45,123 nt of DNA from Pseudomonadota bacterium (GCA_023449275.1 JAEXJM010000015.1:1-45123); one strand, 5' to 3'. Positions 16,783 through 25,730 are shown, numbered from the stretch's first letter. Made by a program: numbers and translations. Notes: generated by a model from the sequence alone, not told the origin.

Positions 16783-16916
16783 TTGAAACCTCCGTCTGTA
16801 GAGCTTTTTAATATTTTTAAATGTTAACCGCTAACTATTTTTTCATATCTTGAATATTGCCGTAAAGCAATTTTTAATGGCTTAATGAGAACGGTTTTCA
16901 TTCATTATAGCCACAA

Positions 16917-16953
16917 GAAAAAAATCCTGCCGAACGCGACCTTTTCCAGGTCG
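16917..16953 (-). terminator. Possible terminator after modABC
   Basis: On the minus strand a CGACCT/AGGTCG stem is followed about 12 bases later by a run of seven T. The distance is too long for a standard terminator, but an alternative CCTG/CAGG pairing brings the stem close to the T run. Weak call. Confidence 0.35.
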
Positions 16954-16981
16954 GGTTTTGACGGACAGTATTTGCAAGGCT

Positions 16982-18058
16982 TTAGTCGATTACCGCGATA
17001 CCCTTTACCTGGGCAAAGACGGGTTTGCCAATGTCCAGTTTGAGGGTATTTACCGATTTACTTGTGATTCTCGACAATAAACGTGTTCCTTTTGCGTCGA
17101 GTTCGATTAAAACCTGCCCGTTTGAATCGTCAGACAGGTTGACGACATTTGCCTCGAAAGCGTTCAGTACGCTGGTGTTGACCGGTTTTTCCGTGGTCAG
17201 GCTGACGTCTCTGGCCTGAATACGCAGGCGTATATTCTGGCCGATCTCCAGGTTTTTCGAAGGCAGAAAAACATTGCCGCCAGAAAACCGGACGGTACTT
17301 AAAGAGTATTGTTTATCCTCTTCAGTGACTTTGCCGTTTATAACGGCGGAAGCAGTATCGTACCAGGCGAGCGGCAAATCCAGCCGGGTGAGCATGTCAT
17401 TGATTTTGCCTGACGCAATGATTTTGCCCTTATCCAGCAAGACCAGATGATCTGCCAGTACACTGACTTCTTCCAGAGCGTGGCTGACATACAGAATCGG
17501 GATTTTCAATTCATCATTCAGGCGTGACAGGTAGGGAATGATTTCCGATTTCCGTTTCATGTCGAGAGCCGCCAAAGGCTCATCCATCAGTATGATGTCA
17601 GGGCTGGTCGCGAGAGCCCGTGCGATACTGGCACGCTGCTGTTCACCTCCTGAAAGCGTGTCCGGCATCCGGTCAAGCAAATGCCCTATTCCGAGAAGAT
17701 CCAGTGCTTTTTCCAGCGAGATGATCCTTTTTTCGGCCGGCACGCGTTTCATGCCGTATTCCAGATTTCTTTTTACGGAAAGATGGGGAAACAGGGCGGA
17801 GTCCTGAAACACGAAACCGACAGAACGTTTATGCGTCGGAACGAAGATTTTCTTTTCATCATCCTGCCAGACATCTTCACCGATTCTGATTTTTCCGCAG
17901 GAAGGCCGGACAAGGCCTGCAACGGCTCTCAGAAGGGTGGATTTCCCAGCTCCCGATTCCCCGAAAAAGGCGGTGATTCCCGATCCGGGCAGTTCCAGGC
18001 CAAAATCCAGTTCAAAGTCCTGGCGGGTGACCTTGCCTTTGAAAAACAGACTGTTCAT
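16982..18058 (-). CDS. modC: Molybdate ABC transporter, ATP-binding protein
   Basis: The ATPase of the high-affinity molybdate importer. Visible: Walker A GESGAGKST (about 34-42), the Q-loop in FVFQDSALF, the ABC signature LSGGEQQR (about 132), Walker B IILMDEPLAALD (about 152-163) and the switch His in YVSHALEEV. The C-terminal part from about 290 is a TOBE/Mop domain (SVNTSVLNAFEANVVNLSDD region) that binds molybdate in ModC proteins. At 358 residues it matches the family. Its ATG overlaps the modB stop by four bases, which implies translational coupling and the order modA-modB-modC. Confidence 0.95.
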   Translation of the reverse strand: MNSLFFKGKVTRQDFELDFGLELPGSGITAFFGESGAGKSTLLRAVAGLVRPSCGKIRIGEDVWQDDEKKIFVPTHKRSVGFVFQDSALFPHLSVKRNLEYGMKRVPAEKRIISLEKALDLLGIGHLLDRMPDTLSGGEQQRASIARALATSPDIILMDEPLAALDMKRKSEIIPYLSRLNDELKIPILYVSHALEEVSVLADHLVLLDKGKIIASGKINDMLTRLDLPLAWYDTASAVINGKVTEEDKQYSLSTVRFSGGNVFLPSKNLEIGQNIRLRIQARDVSLTTEKPVNTSVLNAFEANVVNLSDDSNGQVLIELDAKGTRLLSRITSKSVNTLKLDIGKPVFAQVKGIAVID

Positions 18059-18726
18059 GCTCGCCTCCTGTTGGGGTTCAGAAGATAAAGAGCCAGCAAA
18101 ACAAGGAACGAGAATACCAGCATTCCGGCAGAAAGCCAGTGCGCCTGTGTGTATTCCAGTGCTTCGACGTGATCATAAATGGATACGGACAAAACACGTG
18201 TCTTGTCAGGGATATTGCCACCAATCATGAGAACGACACCGAATTCACCGACTGTGTGGGCAAATCCCATGACAGTGGCGGTGAGATATCCGGGTTTTGC
18301 CATCGGGAGAATGACACTGAAGAAGGTGTCCAGTGGGGAGGCCCTCAGTGTCGCTGCCGCTTCCAGAGGCCGTCTGCCAATGGCCTCGAAGGAATTCTGC
18401 AGCGGCTGAACCACGAATGGCAATGAGTAGATGACAGATGCGACGACCAGTCCCGAAAAGCTGAACGGGAGGGTGGGCAGACCGGCCCAATCGCAGAATT
18501 TTCCGACGGGACCGTTCGGCCCCATCAGGGTCAGCAGGTAAAAACCCAGAACGGTCGGAGGCAAGACGAAAGGCAACGCAACGACAGCGTTAACAGGACC
18601 ACGCCACCATCCATTCGTATGAGACAGTTTCCAGGCAAGAGGCGTCCCCAGAACGAGCAGGATGGTGGTCGTCAGAGTGGCCAGCTTTAGCGTCAGCCAG
18701 ACGGCAGATAAATCGATTTCCGGCAT
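18055..18726 (-). CDS. modB: Molybdate ABC transporter, permease
   Basis: The inner-membrane channel of the molybdate importer, 223 residues with about five hydrophobic helices. The cytoplasmic EAA loop that docks on ModC is visible as EAAATLRASPLDTFFSVILP (about 141-160). The ALPFVLPPTVLGFYLL segment (about 49-64) is typical of ModB. It begins nine bases after modA ends and overlaps modC by four bases, so the three are one operon. Size and sequence agree with E. coli ModB. Confidence 0.95.
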   Translation of the reverse strand: MPEIDLSAVWLTLKLATLTTTILLVLGTPLAWKLSHTNGWWRGPVNAVVALPFVLPPTVLGFYLLTLMGPNGPVGKFCDWAGLPTLPFSFSGLVVASVIYSLPFVVQPLQNSFEAIGRRPLEAAATLRASPLDTFFSVILPMAKPGYLTATVMGFAHTVGEFGVVLMIGGNIPDKTRVLSVSIYDHVEALEYTQAHWLSAGMLVFSFLVLLALYLLNPNRRRA

Positions 18727-18735
18727 GTTGATTGA

Positions 18736-19500
18736 TCAATCGTGAGCGTAGCCGTAGGATTTCAATATTTCATAGGATGCCGGCGTTTTCAGGTATTTCA
18801 TGAAAGCGGCTGCAGCAGCGTTGTTTTTTGCGTGGTTCAACAAAACGCCATCCTGTTTGATCGGCGCGTAATCTTTTGAATCCACAATCCAGGCGGAACC
18901 GCTCGTGACCTTGCCGTTTTTATAGATCTGGGAGAGCGCGACAAAACCCAGTTCGGCATTTCCGGATGCGATGAACTGATAAGTCTGTCCGATATTTTCT
19001 CCCTGAACGATTTTAGGTTGAACGGTTTGCCATAATCCCATCTTTTCAAGGGTTTGCTGGGCAGCAAGGCCATAAGGTGCCAGTTTCGGAGCAGCAATCG
19101 CAATGTGTCTGAACGATTGCTTTTTCAGGATTTCCCCCTTATTGTCCACATAATCGGGTTTTGCTGACCACAGGGCCAGTTTGCCGATTGCGTAGGTAAA
19201 GCGGCTACCGGGTACAATAGCGTTTTCGCTTTCCAGTTTCGCAGGTGTTTTGGAATCGGCTGCCAGAAAGACGTCATAAGGCGCACCGTTTTTGATCTGG
19301 GCGTAAATTTTGCCGGTGGCACCGCTGGTGATCATGATTTTGTCGCCAGTCGCTTTCTCGAACTGTGCGCTGATGTTCTTGAGCGGTTCGACAAAGTTGG
19401 CCGCAACGGCAACATGAACGTTTTCGGCGGATGCAAAAGTCGAGCTTGCCAGGAGCAGAAGCCCGGCAATCAGGGAAGAGATTTGGAAATATTTTTTCAT
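18736..19500 (-). CDS. modA: Molybdate-binding periplasmic protein
   Basis: Periplasmic receptor that captures molybdate or tungstate and passes it to ModBC. The 254-residue product has a signal peptide (MKKYFQISSLIAGLLLLASS, cleavage probably after TFASA) and then the ModA pattern: VAVAANFVEPLKNI, ITSGATGKIYAQIKNGAPYDVFLAAD and, later, FVALSQIY. The Ser in the SGATG loop is a family oxyanion-binding residue. I use the ATG at 19500; the frame also has a TTG four codons upstream (19512), but that lies inside the ModE-type operator and would spoil the signal peptide start. No strong ribosome site is visible. First gene of modABC. Confidence 0.95.
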   Translation of the reverse strand: MKKYFQISSLIAGLLLLASSTFASAENVHVAVAANFVEPLKNISAQFEKATGDKIMITSGATGKIYAQIKNGAPYDVFLAADSKTPAKLESENAIVPGSRFTYAIGKLALWSAKPDYVDNKGEILKKQSFRHIAIAAPKLAPYGLAAQQTLEKMGLWQTVQPKIVQGENIGQTYQFIASGNAELGFVALSQIYKNGKVTSGSAWIVDSKDYAPIKQDGVLLNHAKNNAAAAAFMKYLKTPASYEILKSYGYAHD

Positions 19501-19510
19501 GGTTGAATTC

Positions 19511-19539
19511 AATCGCTATTCGTAATTGGAATAGCGATT
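19511..19539. promoter_or_regulatory. ModE-type operator in front of modA
   Basis: A perfect 11-base inverted repeat, AATCGCTATTC, seven spacer bases, then GAATAGCGATT. The half-site ATCGCTAT closely matches the known ModE box (ATCG-T/C-TAT... ...ATA-G/A-CGAT). It overlaps the -10 box and probable start of the modA promoter, and lies beside the divergent modE gene, so molybdate-loaded ModE should repress modABC here. Confidence 0.85.
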
Positions 19540-19566
19540 TTAGCAGAACATTTTTAAATTGTTCAA
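19537..19566 (-). promoter_or_regulatory. Predicted modA promoter
   Basis: On the minus strand TTGAAC (19566-19561), an 18-base spacer and TAAAAT (19542-19537) form a fair sigma-70 promoter. Transcription would start about seven bases later, within the ModE-type repeat. Confidence 0.55.
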
Positions 19567-19593
19567 ATAATTTATTTTGGTGTGTGGTTGAAT

Positions 19594-20364
19594 ATGACAG
19601 ATTCAGTTTCTCTGGCAAATGCTTTCGCTCATGGTACGACCGACAAACGGATCGAGGTTTTGCGGCAGATTGGGCAAACGGGTTCCATTTCGCAGGCAGC
19701 GCGTGAAGCCGGGATCAGTTACAAGGCGGCATGGCAGGCTATCGATACTCTGACCAACCTGACGGGGGTTACGCTCGTTGAAAAAGTGGTGGGCGGTGTC
19801 GGAGGCGGTGGTGCAAAATTGACTGATGAGGGCGCGCGCCTGCTTCAGATTGCCGGTGTTCTGGAAATGAAACGGCAGGAAGTGCTGAATCGGTTTCAGG
19901 GAGACCATATCGATGCGGTCGATGCACGGTTTTCGCATCTGTCGATCAGGACAAGCATGCGCAATTATCTGCCTTGCCGTGTAAAAGGGCTGAAAATGAG
20001 CGGGCAAATCGTTCGTGTCTGCCTTGAGGTGAATGACGATTTGCCTGTCCTGATTGCCAGAATTACGAGAACGAGCGCTGAATTGCTGGCCTTGAAGCCG
20101 GGGAATCAGGTCGTTGCCATGTGCAAGGCAACTGCCGTGAAAATTTTTGACGAAATCAATTCTGCCGATTTGTCGTCGGCAAACCAGTTTTGCGGACGTG
20201 TCGCGCGTATTTCTTCTGGTGACAGGGAAGACGAAGTCACAATGGAAATAATGTCCGGTTTGCAACTGGTCGGGTTCGCTCCTGCCGAAAGGAAAATATT
20301 GTTGAATGATCAGGTGTTTGCCTCGGTCGATGAATCGGCTGTCGTTGTCGCACTTCTCCCCTGA
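19594..20364 (+). CDS. modE: Molybdate-responsive transcription regulator
   Basis: Dimeric DNA-binding protein that senses molybdate and represses the molybdate uptake genes, often also activating molybdoenzyme genes. The N-terminal winged helix-turn-helix (about 15-100, with GSISQAAREAGISYKAAWQAI) matches ModE. Two C-terminal Mop domains follow (first about 118-180 with SIRTSMRNYLPCRV, second about 188-255), giving the full 256-residue form; the first carries the SxRN molybdate-binding motif. I use the ATG at 19594; a GTG four codons upstream is possible. Divergent from modABC across its own operator, and 11 bases before fdhD, so uptake control and formate dehydrogenase maturation are linked. 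Confidence 0.94.
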   Translation: MTDSVSLANAFAHGTTDKRIEVLRQIGQTGSISQAAREAGISYKAAWQAIDTLTNLTGVTLVEKVVGGVGGGGAKLTDEGARLLQIAGVLEMKRQEVLNRFQGDHIDAVDARFSHLSIRTSMRNYLPCRVKGLKMSGQIVRVCLEVNDDLPVLIARITRTSAELLALKPGNQVVAMCKATAVKIFDEINSADLSSANQFCGRVARISSGDREDEVTMEIMSGLQLVGFAPAERKILLNDQVFASVDESAVVVALLP

Positions 20365-20375
20365 AGGAACGGGAT

Positions 20376-21176
20376 ATGAAAAAGTATGCGGAATCCGAAA
20401 AAATCAGTGTCTGTCACTGGAGGAACGGGCAGGCGGTGTCGAGAGACGATACGGTTGCCGAGGAAGTGCCTGTCGCGCTCATTTACAATGGCATATCCCA
20501 TGCTGTCATGTTGGCAACGCCTGGTGATCTGGAGGATTTTGCTCTCGGCTTTTCAATGACGGAAAGTATTGTCGATTCTCCGGAAGAAATTTATGGTATC
20601 GATATCGTTGAGGCTGAAAACGGCATTCAGGTTGAACTCGATATTGCCAGCGTGCGTTTTCAGAATCTGAAAGAAAGACGGCGTAATCTGACCGGCCGTA
20701 CCGGCTGTGGCCTTTGTGGGACGGATTCACTCTCGCAAGCGGTCAGAATGCCTTCTCCGGTCAGTTCGGATCCCATTTTCGAAAGGGAAACGATCCATCG
20801 GGGGTTTGAGAAGATGGATGATGCACAGGCACTGAAAAAAAGAACGGGCGCGACTCATGCTGCCGCCTGGCTTGATGAAAATGGAAGTGTCACACTGGTA
20901 CGGGAAGATGTCGGACGTCATAATGCGCTCGATAAACTGATCGGTGCGCTTTACATGCAAAAGTTTGATCGGTCGGCTGGCGCGGCACTGGTGACAAGCC
21001 GCGCCAGTTATGAAATGGTACAGAAATGCGCCTCGGCCGGGATAGGGATGCTGGCGGCAGTTTCCGCTCCAACGGCACTGGCTATCCGTATGGCGAATCA
21101 ATGCAATCTGACCCTGCTTGGTTTTGTCCGGGAAAGCGGACATACGGTTTATGCCCATCCGGAAAGGCTCGTCTAG
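20376..21176 (+). CDS. fdhD: Formate dehydrogenase accessory sulfurtransferase FdhD
   Basis: Passes sulfur from the cysteine desulfurase to the molybdenum cofactor before insertion into formate dehydrogenase; without it the enzyme is inactive. The 266-residue product shows the conserved CxxC sulfur-carrier motif in GRTGCGLCGTDSL (about 107-119), the GDLEDFALGF segment (about 50-59), EDVGRHNALDKLIG (about 178-191) and TSRASYEMVQK (about 207-217). It follows modE by 11 bases, probably in one transcript. Its presence fits the fdhF gene 5 kb upstream and shows that fdhF is meant to be functional. Confidence 0.96.
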   Translation: MKKYAESEKISVCHWRNGQAVSRDDTVAEEVPVALIYNGISHAVMLATPGDLEDFALGFSMTESIVDSPEEIYGIDIVEAENGIQVELDIASVRFQNLKERRRNLTGRTGCGLCGTDSLSQAVRMPSPVSSDPIFERETIHRGFEKMDDAQALKKRTGATHAAAWLDENGSVTLVREDVGRHNALDKLIGALYMQKFDRSAGAALVTSRASYEMVQKCASAGIGMLAAVSAPTALAIRMANQCNLTLLGFVRESGHTVYAHPERLV

Positions 21177-21184
21177 TTTTCTTT

Positions 21185-21213
21185 TTGTACGGATCCGCGG
21201 CAATCTGTACAAT
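21185..21213 (+). promoter_or_regulatory. Predicted metY promoter
   Basis: TTGTAC (21185-21190), an exact 17-base spacer and TACAAT (21208-21213) form a fair sigma-70 promoter about 40 bases before metY. The two hexamers also lie in a short inverted repeat, TTGTAC and GTACAA. I see no SAM riboswitch in this leader. Confidence 0.5.
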
Positions 21214-21251
21214 GTGAAACATATTTATCATCCATTTCTCAATTATTGATC

Positions 21252-22538
21252 ATGAAATTCGAAACTCTTGCGATTCACGCCGGTTACTCTCCCGATCCCG
21301 TGACCAAATCGGTCGCCGTTCCCATTTACCAGACAGTGGCTTATGCTTTTGACAGCGCGCAGCATGGTGCCGATCTGTTCGATCTGAAGGTACCGGGAAA
21401 TATATACACCCGTATCATGAATCCGACAAACGACGTGTTGGAAAAACGTGTCGCGGCGATGGAAGGTGGAGTCGGGGCACTGGCGCTGGCATCCGGGATG
21501 ACGGCGGTGACATATGCCATCCAGACGATTACGGAAGTCGGCGACAATATCGTCGCTTCCAGTACGCTTTACGGTGGCAGCTATAACCTGTTCGCCCATA
21601 CATTCCCACAGTACGGCGTTGAAGTCCGATTTGCCGATCCTCTGCTGCCGGATGATTTTTCGGCCCGTATCGACAGCAGGACGAAGGCGATTTTCTGTGA
21701 ATCCGTCGGCAATCCGCTCGGTAATGTCACCGATATCGAAAAACTGGCGAATATCGCTCATGCTCACGGCATTCCCCTGATCGTGGACAATACGGTTCCG
21801 ACTTCCTATCTGTGCCGACCGTTCGAGTTCGGCGCCGACATCGTCGTTTATGCGTTGACCAAATCGATGAACGGTCATGGCAACAGTCTGGGCGGTGCCA
21901 TTGTGGACAGCGGCAAGTTCCCCTGGAAAGAACACAAGGACAAATTCAAACGCCTGAACGAGCCGGACGTTTCCTATCATGGCGTCGTTTATACGGAAGC
22001 GTTCGGAGACGCGGCTTATATCGGACGTGCCAGAGTGGTTCCGCTGCGCAATATGGGTGGCGCCCTTTCCCCGATGAATTCTTTCCTGATTCTGCAGGGC
22101 ATCGAAACCCTGCCATTGCGCATGGATAGAACATGCGAAAACTCATTGGCGATTGCCAAATTCCTGAACGATCATCCCAAAGTATCCTGGGTGAACTGCG
22201 CCGCGTTGCCGGATCATCGCGATCATGCCTTGCTGCAGAAGTATATGAATGGCAAGGCCCCCAGCCTCTTGTCATTTGGCGTCAAACCTTCCGGCAACAT
22301 GAATGCCCGTGAAGCGGGGGCCAGGGTACTGGATGCGTTCAAGCTGTTCACCCGTCTGGTCAATATCGGCGATGCCCGCTCTCTTGCAACCCATTCTGCG
22401 TCGACAACCCATCGTCAGTTGAGTACTGAAGAACTGAAAAAAGCCGGTGTCAGCGAAGACATGATCCGCTTGTCCATCGGTCTGGAACATTCGGATGATT
22501 TGATTGCCGATCTGGATCAGGCTCTGGCACAGATTTGA
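21252..22538 (+). CDS. metY: O-acetylhomoserine sulfhydrylase (PLP-dependent)
   Basis: Makes homocysteine from an O-acylhomoserine and sulfide, the direct sulfhydrylation route to methionine. The 428-residue product is a fold-type I PLP enzyme of the Cys/Met metabolism family: TLAIHAGYSPDP at the start, YTRIMNPTNDVLEKRVA (about 55-71), ALASGMTAV (phosphate-binding loop), DNTVPTSYLCRP and the PLP lysine in YALTKSMNGHGNSLGG. Length and the FETLAIHAG start match the O-acetyl type (MetY) better than the shorter MetZ group; the acyl group is thus inferred. I use the ATG at 21252 rather than the TTG two codons before. It ends at a strong terminator. Confidence 0.93.
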   Translation: MKFETLAIHAGYSPDPVTKSVAVPIYQTVAYAFDSAQHGADLFDLKVPGNIYTRIMNPTNDVLEKRVAAMEGGVGALALASGMTAVTYAIQTITEVGDNIVASSTLYGGSYNLFAHTFPQYGVEVRFADPLLPDDFSARIDSRTKAIFCESVGNPLGNVTDIEKLANIAHAHGIPLIVDNTVPTSYLCRPFEFGADIVVYALTKSMNGHGNSLGGAIVDSGKFPWKEHKDKFKRLNEPDVSYHGVVYTEAFGDAAYIGRARVVPLRNMGGALSPMNSFLILQGIETLPLRMDRTCENSLAIAKFLNDHPKVSWVNCAALPDHRDHALLQKYMNGKAPSLLSFGVKPSGNMNAREAGARVLDAFKLFTRLVNIGDARSLATHSASTTHRQLSTEELKKAGVSEDMIRLSIGLEHSDDLIADLDQALAQI

Positions 22539-22562
22539 AAACGCGTCACTTCGTTTTCAGGG

Positions 22563-22593
22563 AACAGGACAACTCCGGTTGTCCTGTTTTTTT
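22563..22593 (+). terminator. Rho-independent terminator of metY
   Basis: An 11-base perfect stem, AACAGGACAAC and GTTGTCCTGTT, with a four-base loop is followed directly by seven T, 25 bases after the metY stop. Confidence 0.93.
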
Positions 22594-22768
22594 GTGGGAT
22601 ATCAGGAAAGGGTTGCCGGGAATCTTTTACCTGTTTTGTATTCAAACGTAAAAAAGGCTGATCATTTACAATGTATAGGGCAAACTGGTCATGATGAATC
22701 GAATTGTTCCGGAGTGTTCCGACACGTCATCCTGTTGCCGATTAACGGTCTTTTTACGGAGCCTGTTT

Positions 22769-24199
22769 ATGAAATCTTTCAAGCAATCGTTACTTTTTTC
22801 GCTGATTTTTATGACGCCGCTTGCATTTGCGGCAACGACTTTGCAAACAGGGAAAAACGACCAGAAACAGGTTTCTCTGACAATATATGAACGCGATCTG
22901 GCACTGGTGCGGGATGTACGGAATGTGCCTATGCAAAACGGTAACGTGAAAGTCCGGTTTGTTGACGTCAGTGAACGGATTCAGCCCGAAACCGTCATGT
23001 TGAAAGATCTGTCTTCCGGCAGGATCAATGTGGCCCAGATCTATTTTGACAATAATCTGTTGACACCTCAAACGCTTCTGGACAGTTATGTCGGCAAAAA
23101 AGTGACGGTCGTGAAAACGAACCCGACAACCGGAACTGAAACACAGGAACAGGCTGAAGTGCTTTCGGCCCGGGATGGAATTGTCCTGAGAATCGGAAAC
23201 CGGATTGAAACAAGCATTCCCGGTCGGATTGTTTACGACCACATCCCTGCCGGATTGCAGGCGAAGCCGACATTGACTGTTGAGCTGGACAGCAGCACCG
23301 GTCGTAGCCAGCAACTGGAACTGGATTACCTTACAAATGGCATCGGCTGGCATGCCAATTATGTTGCCCAGCTGAATGATAAGGAAAACAGGATGAATCT
23401 GTCGGGCTGGGCGGCTATCAGTAACAACAGCGGTACTGAATTCAGGAATGCACGGGTTCAACTGATTGCCGGAAGTCCGAATATGACGAATGCCCGTCCG
23501 ATGTTGATGGCGGCAGCCCGTTCGGCAAAATTCGATGCTGTCGAGGCAGCGCCGAATCAGATCGCTGAAGAATCCTTCGCCGATTATCATTTATATACGC
23601 TACCCAACAAGGTGACGCTGGCGAACAACCAGACGAGGCAATATTCCCTTCTGAATGCAAATGACGTGAAAGTGAAGAAGCAGTGGGTCTTGAATGGAGG
23701 CAGTTATTATTACAGAAGTCGCATGCCGAACGTCAATGACCATTTGCCTGTCAGTGTGACAGTTGAATTCAGGAACGTGAAAAGTGACCGGCCCGGTATG
23801 CCTTTTCCGGGCGGGACTGTCCGTTTTTACCAGACAGACGGACGCGGCAATCAGCAGTTTCTGGGGGAAAGCATGATGTCGCATACCCCGGTCGATGGTA
23901 CGGTCAGCCTGAAGATGGGCGACGCTTTCGACGTGACAGGTTCAAGAAAACAGATGCAGCTCGAACTCTTGCCGTCGCAGGACCAGTCTGTCAGAAAATA
24001 TGAAAGTACTTATGAAGTCGTGCTTGAAAATGCAAAAAGCCATAGCGTAACCGTTCAGGTTCGTGAACCAATACCGGGAAGCTGGGCGATTCTGAAAGAA
24101 AACCACCCTCATACCAAAGATGGCATGACCGCAGTCTGGAACGTCAAGGTCCCTCCTAATGGCCAGGCTACTTTGACTTATAGCGTGCGTGTTGAATAA
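22769..24199 (+). CDS. Exported DUF4139-domain protein of unknown function
   Basis: A 476-residue protein with a Sec signal peptide (MKSFKQSLLFSLIFMTPLAFA). The mature part resembles DUF4139 proteins, which are beta-rich and often annotated as mucoidy-inhibitor-like: it starts with VSLTIYERDLALVRDVR, continues with LDYLTNGIGWHANYVAQL and LSGWAAISNNSGTEFRNA (about 213-250), and ends in a beta-sandwich-like tail. I chose the ATG at 22769 because GGAG precedes it and a signal peptide begins there; the frame is open for 26 more codons upstream but without sense. No enzyme motif is visible. It is followed 35 bases later by queH. The role is not known; envelope location is inferred. Confidence 0.8.
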   Translation: MKSFKQSLLFSLIFMTPLAFAATTLQTGKNDQKQVSLTIYERDLALVRDVRNVPMQNGNVKVRFVDVSERIQPETVMLKDLSSGRINVAQIYFDNNLLTPQTLLDSYVGKKVTVVKTNPTTGTETQEQAEVLSARDGIVLRIGNRIETSIPGRIVYDHIPAGLQAKPTLTVELDSSTGRSQQLELDYLTNGIGWHANYVAQLNDKENRMNLSGWAAISNNSGTEFRNARVQLIAGSPNMTNARPMLMAAARSAKFDAVEAAPNQIAEESFADYHLYTLPNKVTLANNQTRQYSLLNANDVKVKKQWVLNGGSYYYRSRMPNVNDHLPVSVTVEFRNVKSDRPGMPFPGGTVRFYQTDGRGNQQFLGESMMSHTPVDGTVSLKMGDAFDVTGSRKQMQLELLPSQDQSVRKYESTYEVVLENAKSHSVTVQVREPIPGSWAILKENHPHTKDGMTAVWNVKVPPNGQATLTYSVRVE

Positions 24200-24234
24200 T
24201 AGCGGGTAATTGGAAATTCCGGAGTGATTTTGTA

Positions 24235-24852
24235 ATGAATGAAAACGCAGTTTTTCTGCATATTTGCTGTGGCCCCTGTTCGCTGATGCCCGTGGTTCAT
24301 CTCAGGGAGGAAGGTTTTGAGGTGACGGCTTTCTTCTTCAATCCAAACATACATCCTGAACAGGAGTATGAATCGCGGCGAGCTTCGGCGTTGCTTGCCG
24401 CTGAAAAGATGGATTATCCGATTGTCCTGGCTGGAGAGGCACAGGAACCGGGAAGCTGGATCAGGGATCTGAAAGGGATTACCGCTGAAGGCGAACGGTG
24501 TGTGCTGTGTTATCGGCAGCGCTTGCTGGAAACGGCACTGGAAGCGAAAAAACGCGGGTTCCGATTCTTCACGACAAGCCTGCTGTATTCGCGGTACCAG
24601 CATCATGAAGCGATTTGTGCCGAAGCGGAAAAAATCGCACAGGAAACCGGTGTCGCATTCCTTTATCGGGATTTCCGTCCCTACTGGTGGGATGGCATCA
24701 ATCTCTCCAAGGAATTGGGACTGTATCGCCAGAAGTGGTGTGGCTGTCTTTTAAGCCGCAAGGAAGCGGAGATACAGCGTGCAGAAAGAGCTGAAATGAA
24801 AAGGCGGAAAGCACTGGCCCGTATGGCTGTAGCCACCGGACAGTCTTCCTGA
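24235..24852 (+). CDS. queH: Epoxyqueuosine reductase QueH
   Basis: Performs the last step of queuosine synthesis in tRNA, reducing epoxyqueuosine to queuosine; QueH is the iron-sulfur enzyme that replaces cobalamin-dependent QueG in many bacteria. The 205-residue product has the DUF208 layout with the required cysteines: HICCGPCSL (about 9-17), GERCVLCYRQRL (about 86-97) and KWCGCLLS (about 167-174). RFFTTSLLYSRYQHHEAI lies between. The C-terminal 25 residues are Lys/Arg/Ala-rich. No other queuosine gene is adjacent. The enzyme does not need B12, which suits an anaerobe or microaerobe. Confidence 0.93.
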   Translation: MNENAVFLHICCGPCSLMPVVHLREEGFEVTAFFFNPNIHPEQEYESRRASALLAAEKMDYPIVLAGEAQEPGSWIRDLKGITAEGERCVLCYRQRLLETALEAKKRGFRFFTTSLLYSRYQHHEAICAEAEKIAQETGVAFLYRDFRPYWWDGINLSKELGLYRQKWCGCLLSRKEAEIQRAERAEMKRRKALARMAVATGQSS

Positions 24853-24905
24853 ATCCGGCTTTCCATCTGAAGAATATGGTCGGGATCTCGTTCCAGATGG
24901 CTCGA

Positions 24906-25730
24906 TCAATGGTTGACTGACATTTTCAGGCGTGTCTGGAATTCTTTTTCGACAAGTAACTGAAGGGTATCCAGTATTTTTATCTGAAGGCTTCCGACAC
25001 CCTGATTCTGTTTCATCACTTCTTCAGTCGCCACTTCTCCGACAACACCCAGATAGGCCATGGCAGATACCGTTGCACGCCAGTAATCCGGCTGGATTGC
25101 CGCGAAAGCGCCGATCATGGCTGTAGCGGAACAGCCTGTTCCGGTAATTCTGGTCATCCAGGGATGGCCGTTCTTAAGCGTGGCTATCTTTCCGTGTCTG
25201 TCGGTAATGATATCGGTCGCTCCTGATACACAGACGATGCCTTCGATTTTCCGGGCAAGGGACTGTGCGGCATCGATTGCCATTTCAGATGAATCACGAC
25301 TTTCGACCCCTTTCGTGGAGGCAGTCAGTCCGGCCACATTCATGATTTCAGAGGCATTGCCACGAATGACAGAAGGCCGGGCTGTTGCCAGCAATTCTTC
25401 AATCGCTTTGTTCCGGTAAGACGTCGCTCCTGCGCCAACCGGATCCAGAATGATCGGTTTGCCTGACGATGCCGCTTTTTTTGCCGCCATTTTCATGGCG
25501 TCTATCCATTCCGGTTGCAACGTTCCGATGTTGAGCACCAAAGCATCGGCAATAGACGCCATTTCCTCTGCCTCTTCTCGTGCGTGTGCCATGACCGGAG
25601 CAGCGCCCAATGCAAGAAGAACATTGGCGTTATAGCTCATGACGACGAGGTTGGTAATGGAATGAACCAGTGGCGAGGTTTTTCGGACGGCGAGCACGTC
25701 GTTCCAGATGTCTTGTGCGGTTAACGTCAT
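24906..25730 (-). CDS. thiM: Hydroxyethylthiazole kinase
   Basis: Salvage enzyme that phosphorylates 4-methyl-5-(2-hydroxyethyl)thiazole for thiamine synthesis. The 274-residue product has the ribokinase-like ThiM pattern: VHSITNLVVMSYNANVLLA (about 22-40, substrate site), the PVMAHAREEAEEM segment, ILDPVGAGAT (about 94-103), VIRGNASEI (about 119) and GTGCSATAMIGAF (about 197-209) with the catalytic Cys loop. It starts 20 bases after the Sir2 gene ends, so both are probably on one transcript. The gap is too short for a thiamine pyrophosphate riboswitch. No other thiamine genes are adjacent. Confidence 0.95.
   Translation of the reverse strand: MTLTAQDIWNDVLAVRKTSPLVHSITNLVVMSYNANVLLALGAAPVMAHAREEAEEMASIADALVLNIGTLQPEWIDAMKMAAKKAASSGKPIILDPVGAGATSYRNKAIEELLATARPSVIRGNASEIMNVAGLTASTKGVESRDSSEMAIDAAQSLARKIEGIVCVSGATDIITDRHGKIATLKNGHPWMTRITGTGCSATAMIGAFAAIQPDYWRATVSAMAYLGVVGEVATEEVMKQNQGVGSLQIKILDTLQLLVEKEFQTRLKMSVNH

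Noticed and set aside
15301..16827. 508-codon plus-strand open frame opposite the aldehyde dehydrogenase gene
   Set aside because: It is the antisense of a clear enzyme gene, begins in the terminator hairpin, and its product has no family pattern.
19501..19593. Moco riboswitch or tRNA-like structure between modA and modE
   Set aside because: The gap is short and explained by the ModE-type inverted repeat and promoter.
21177..21251. SAM riboswitch before metY
   Set aside because: The 75-base gap holds a promoter and no match to SAM-II, SAM-I or SAH riboswitch cores.
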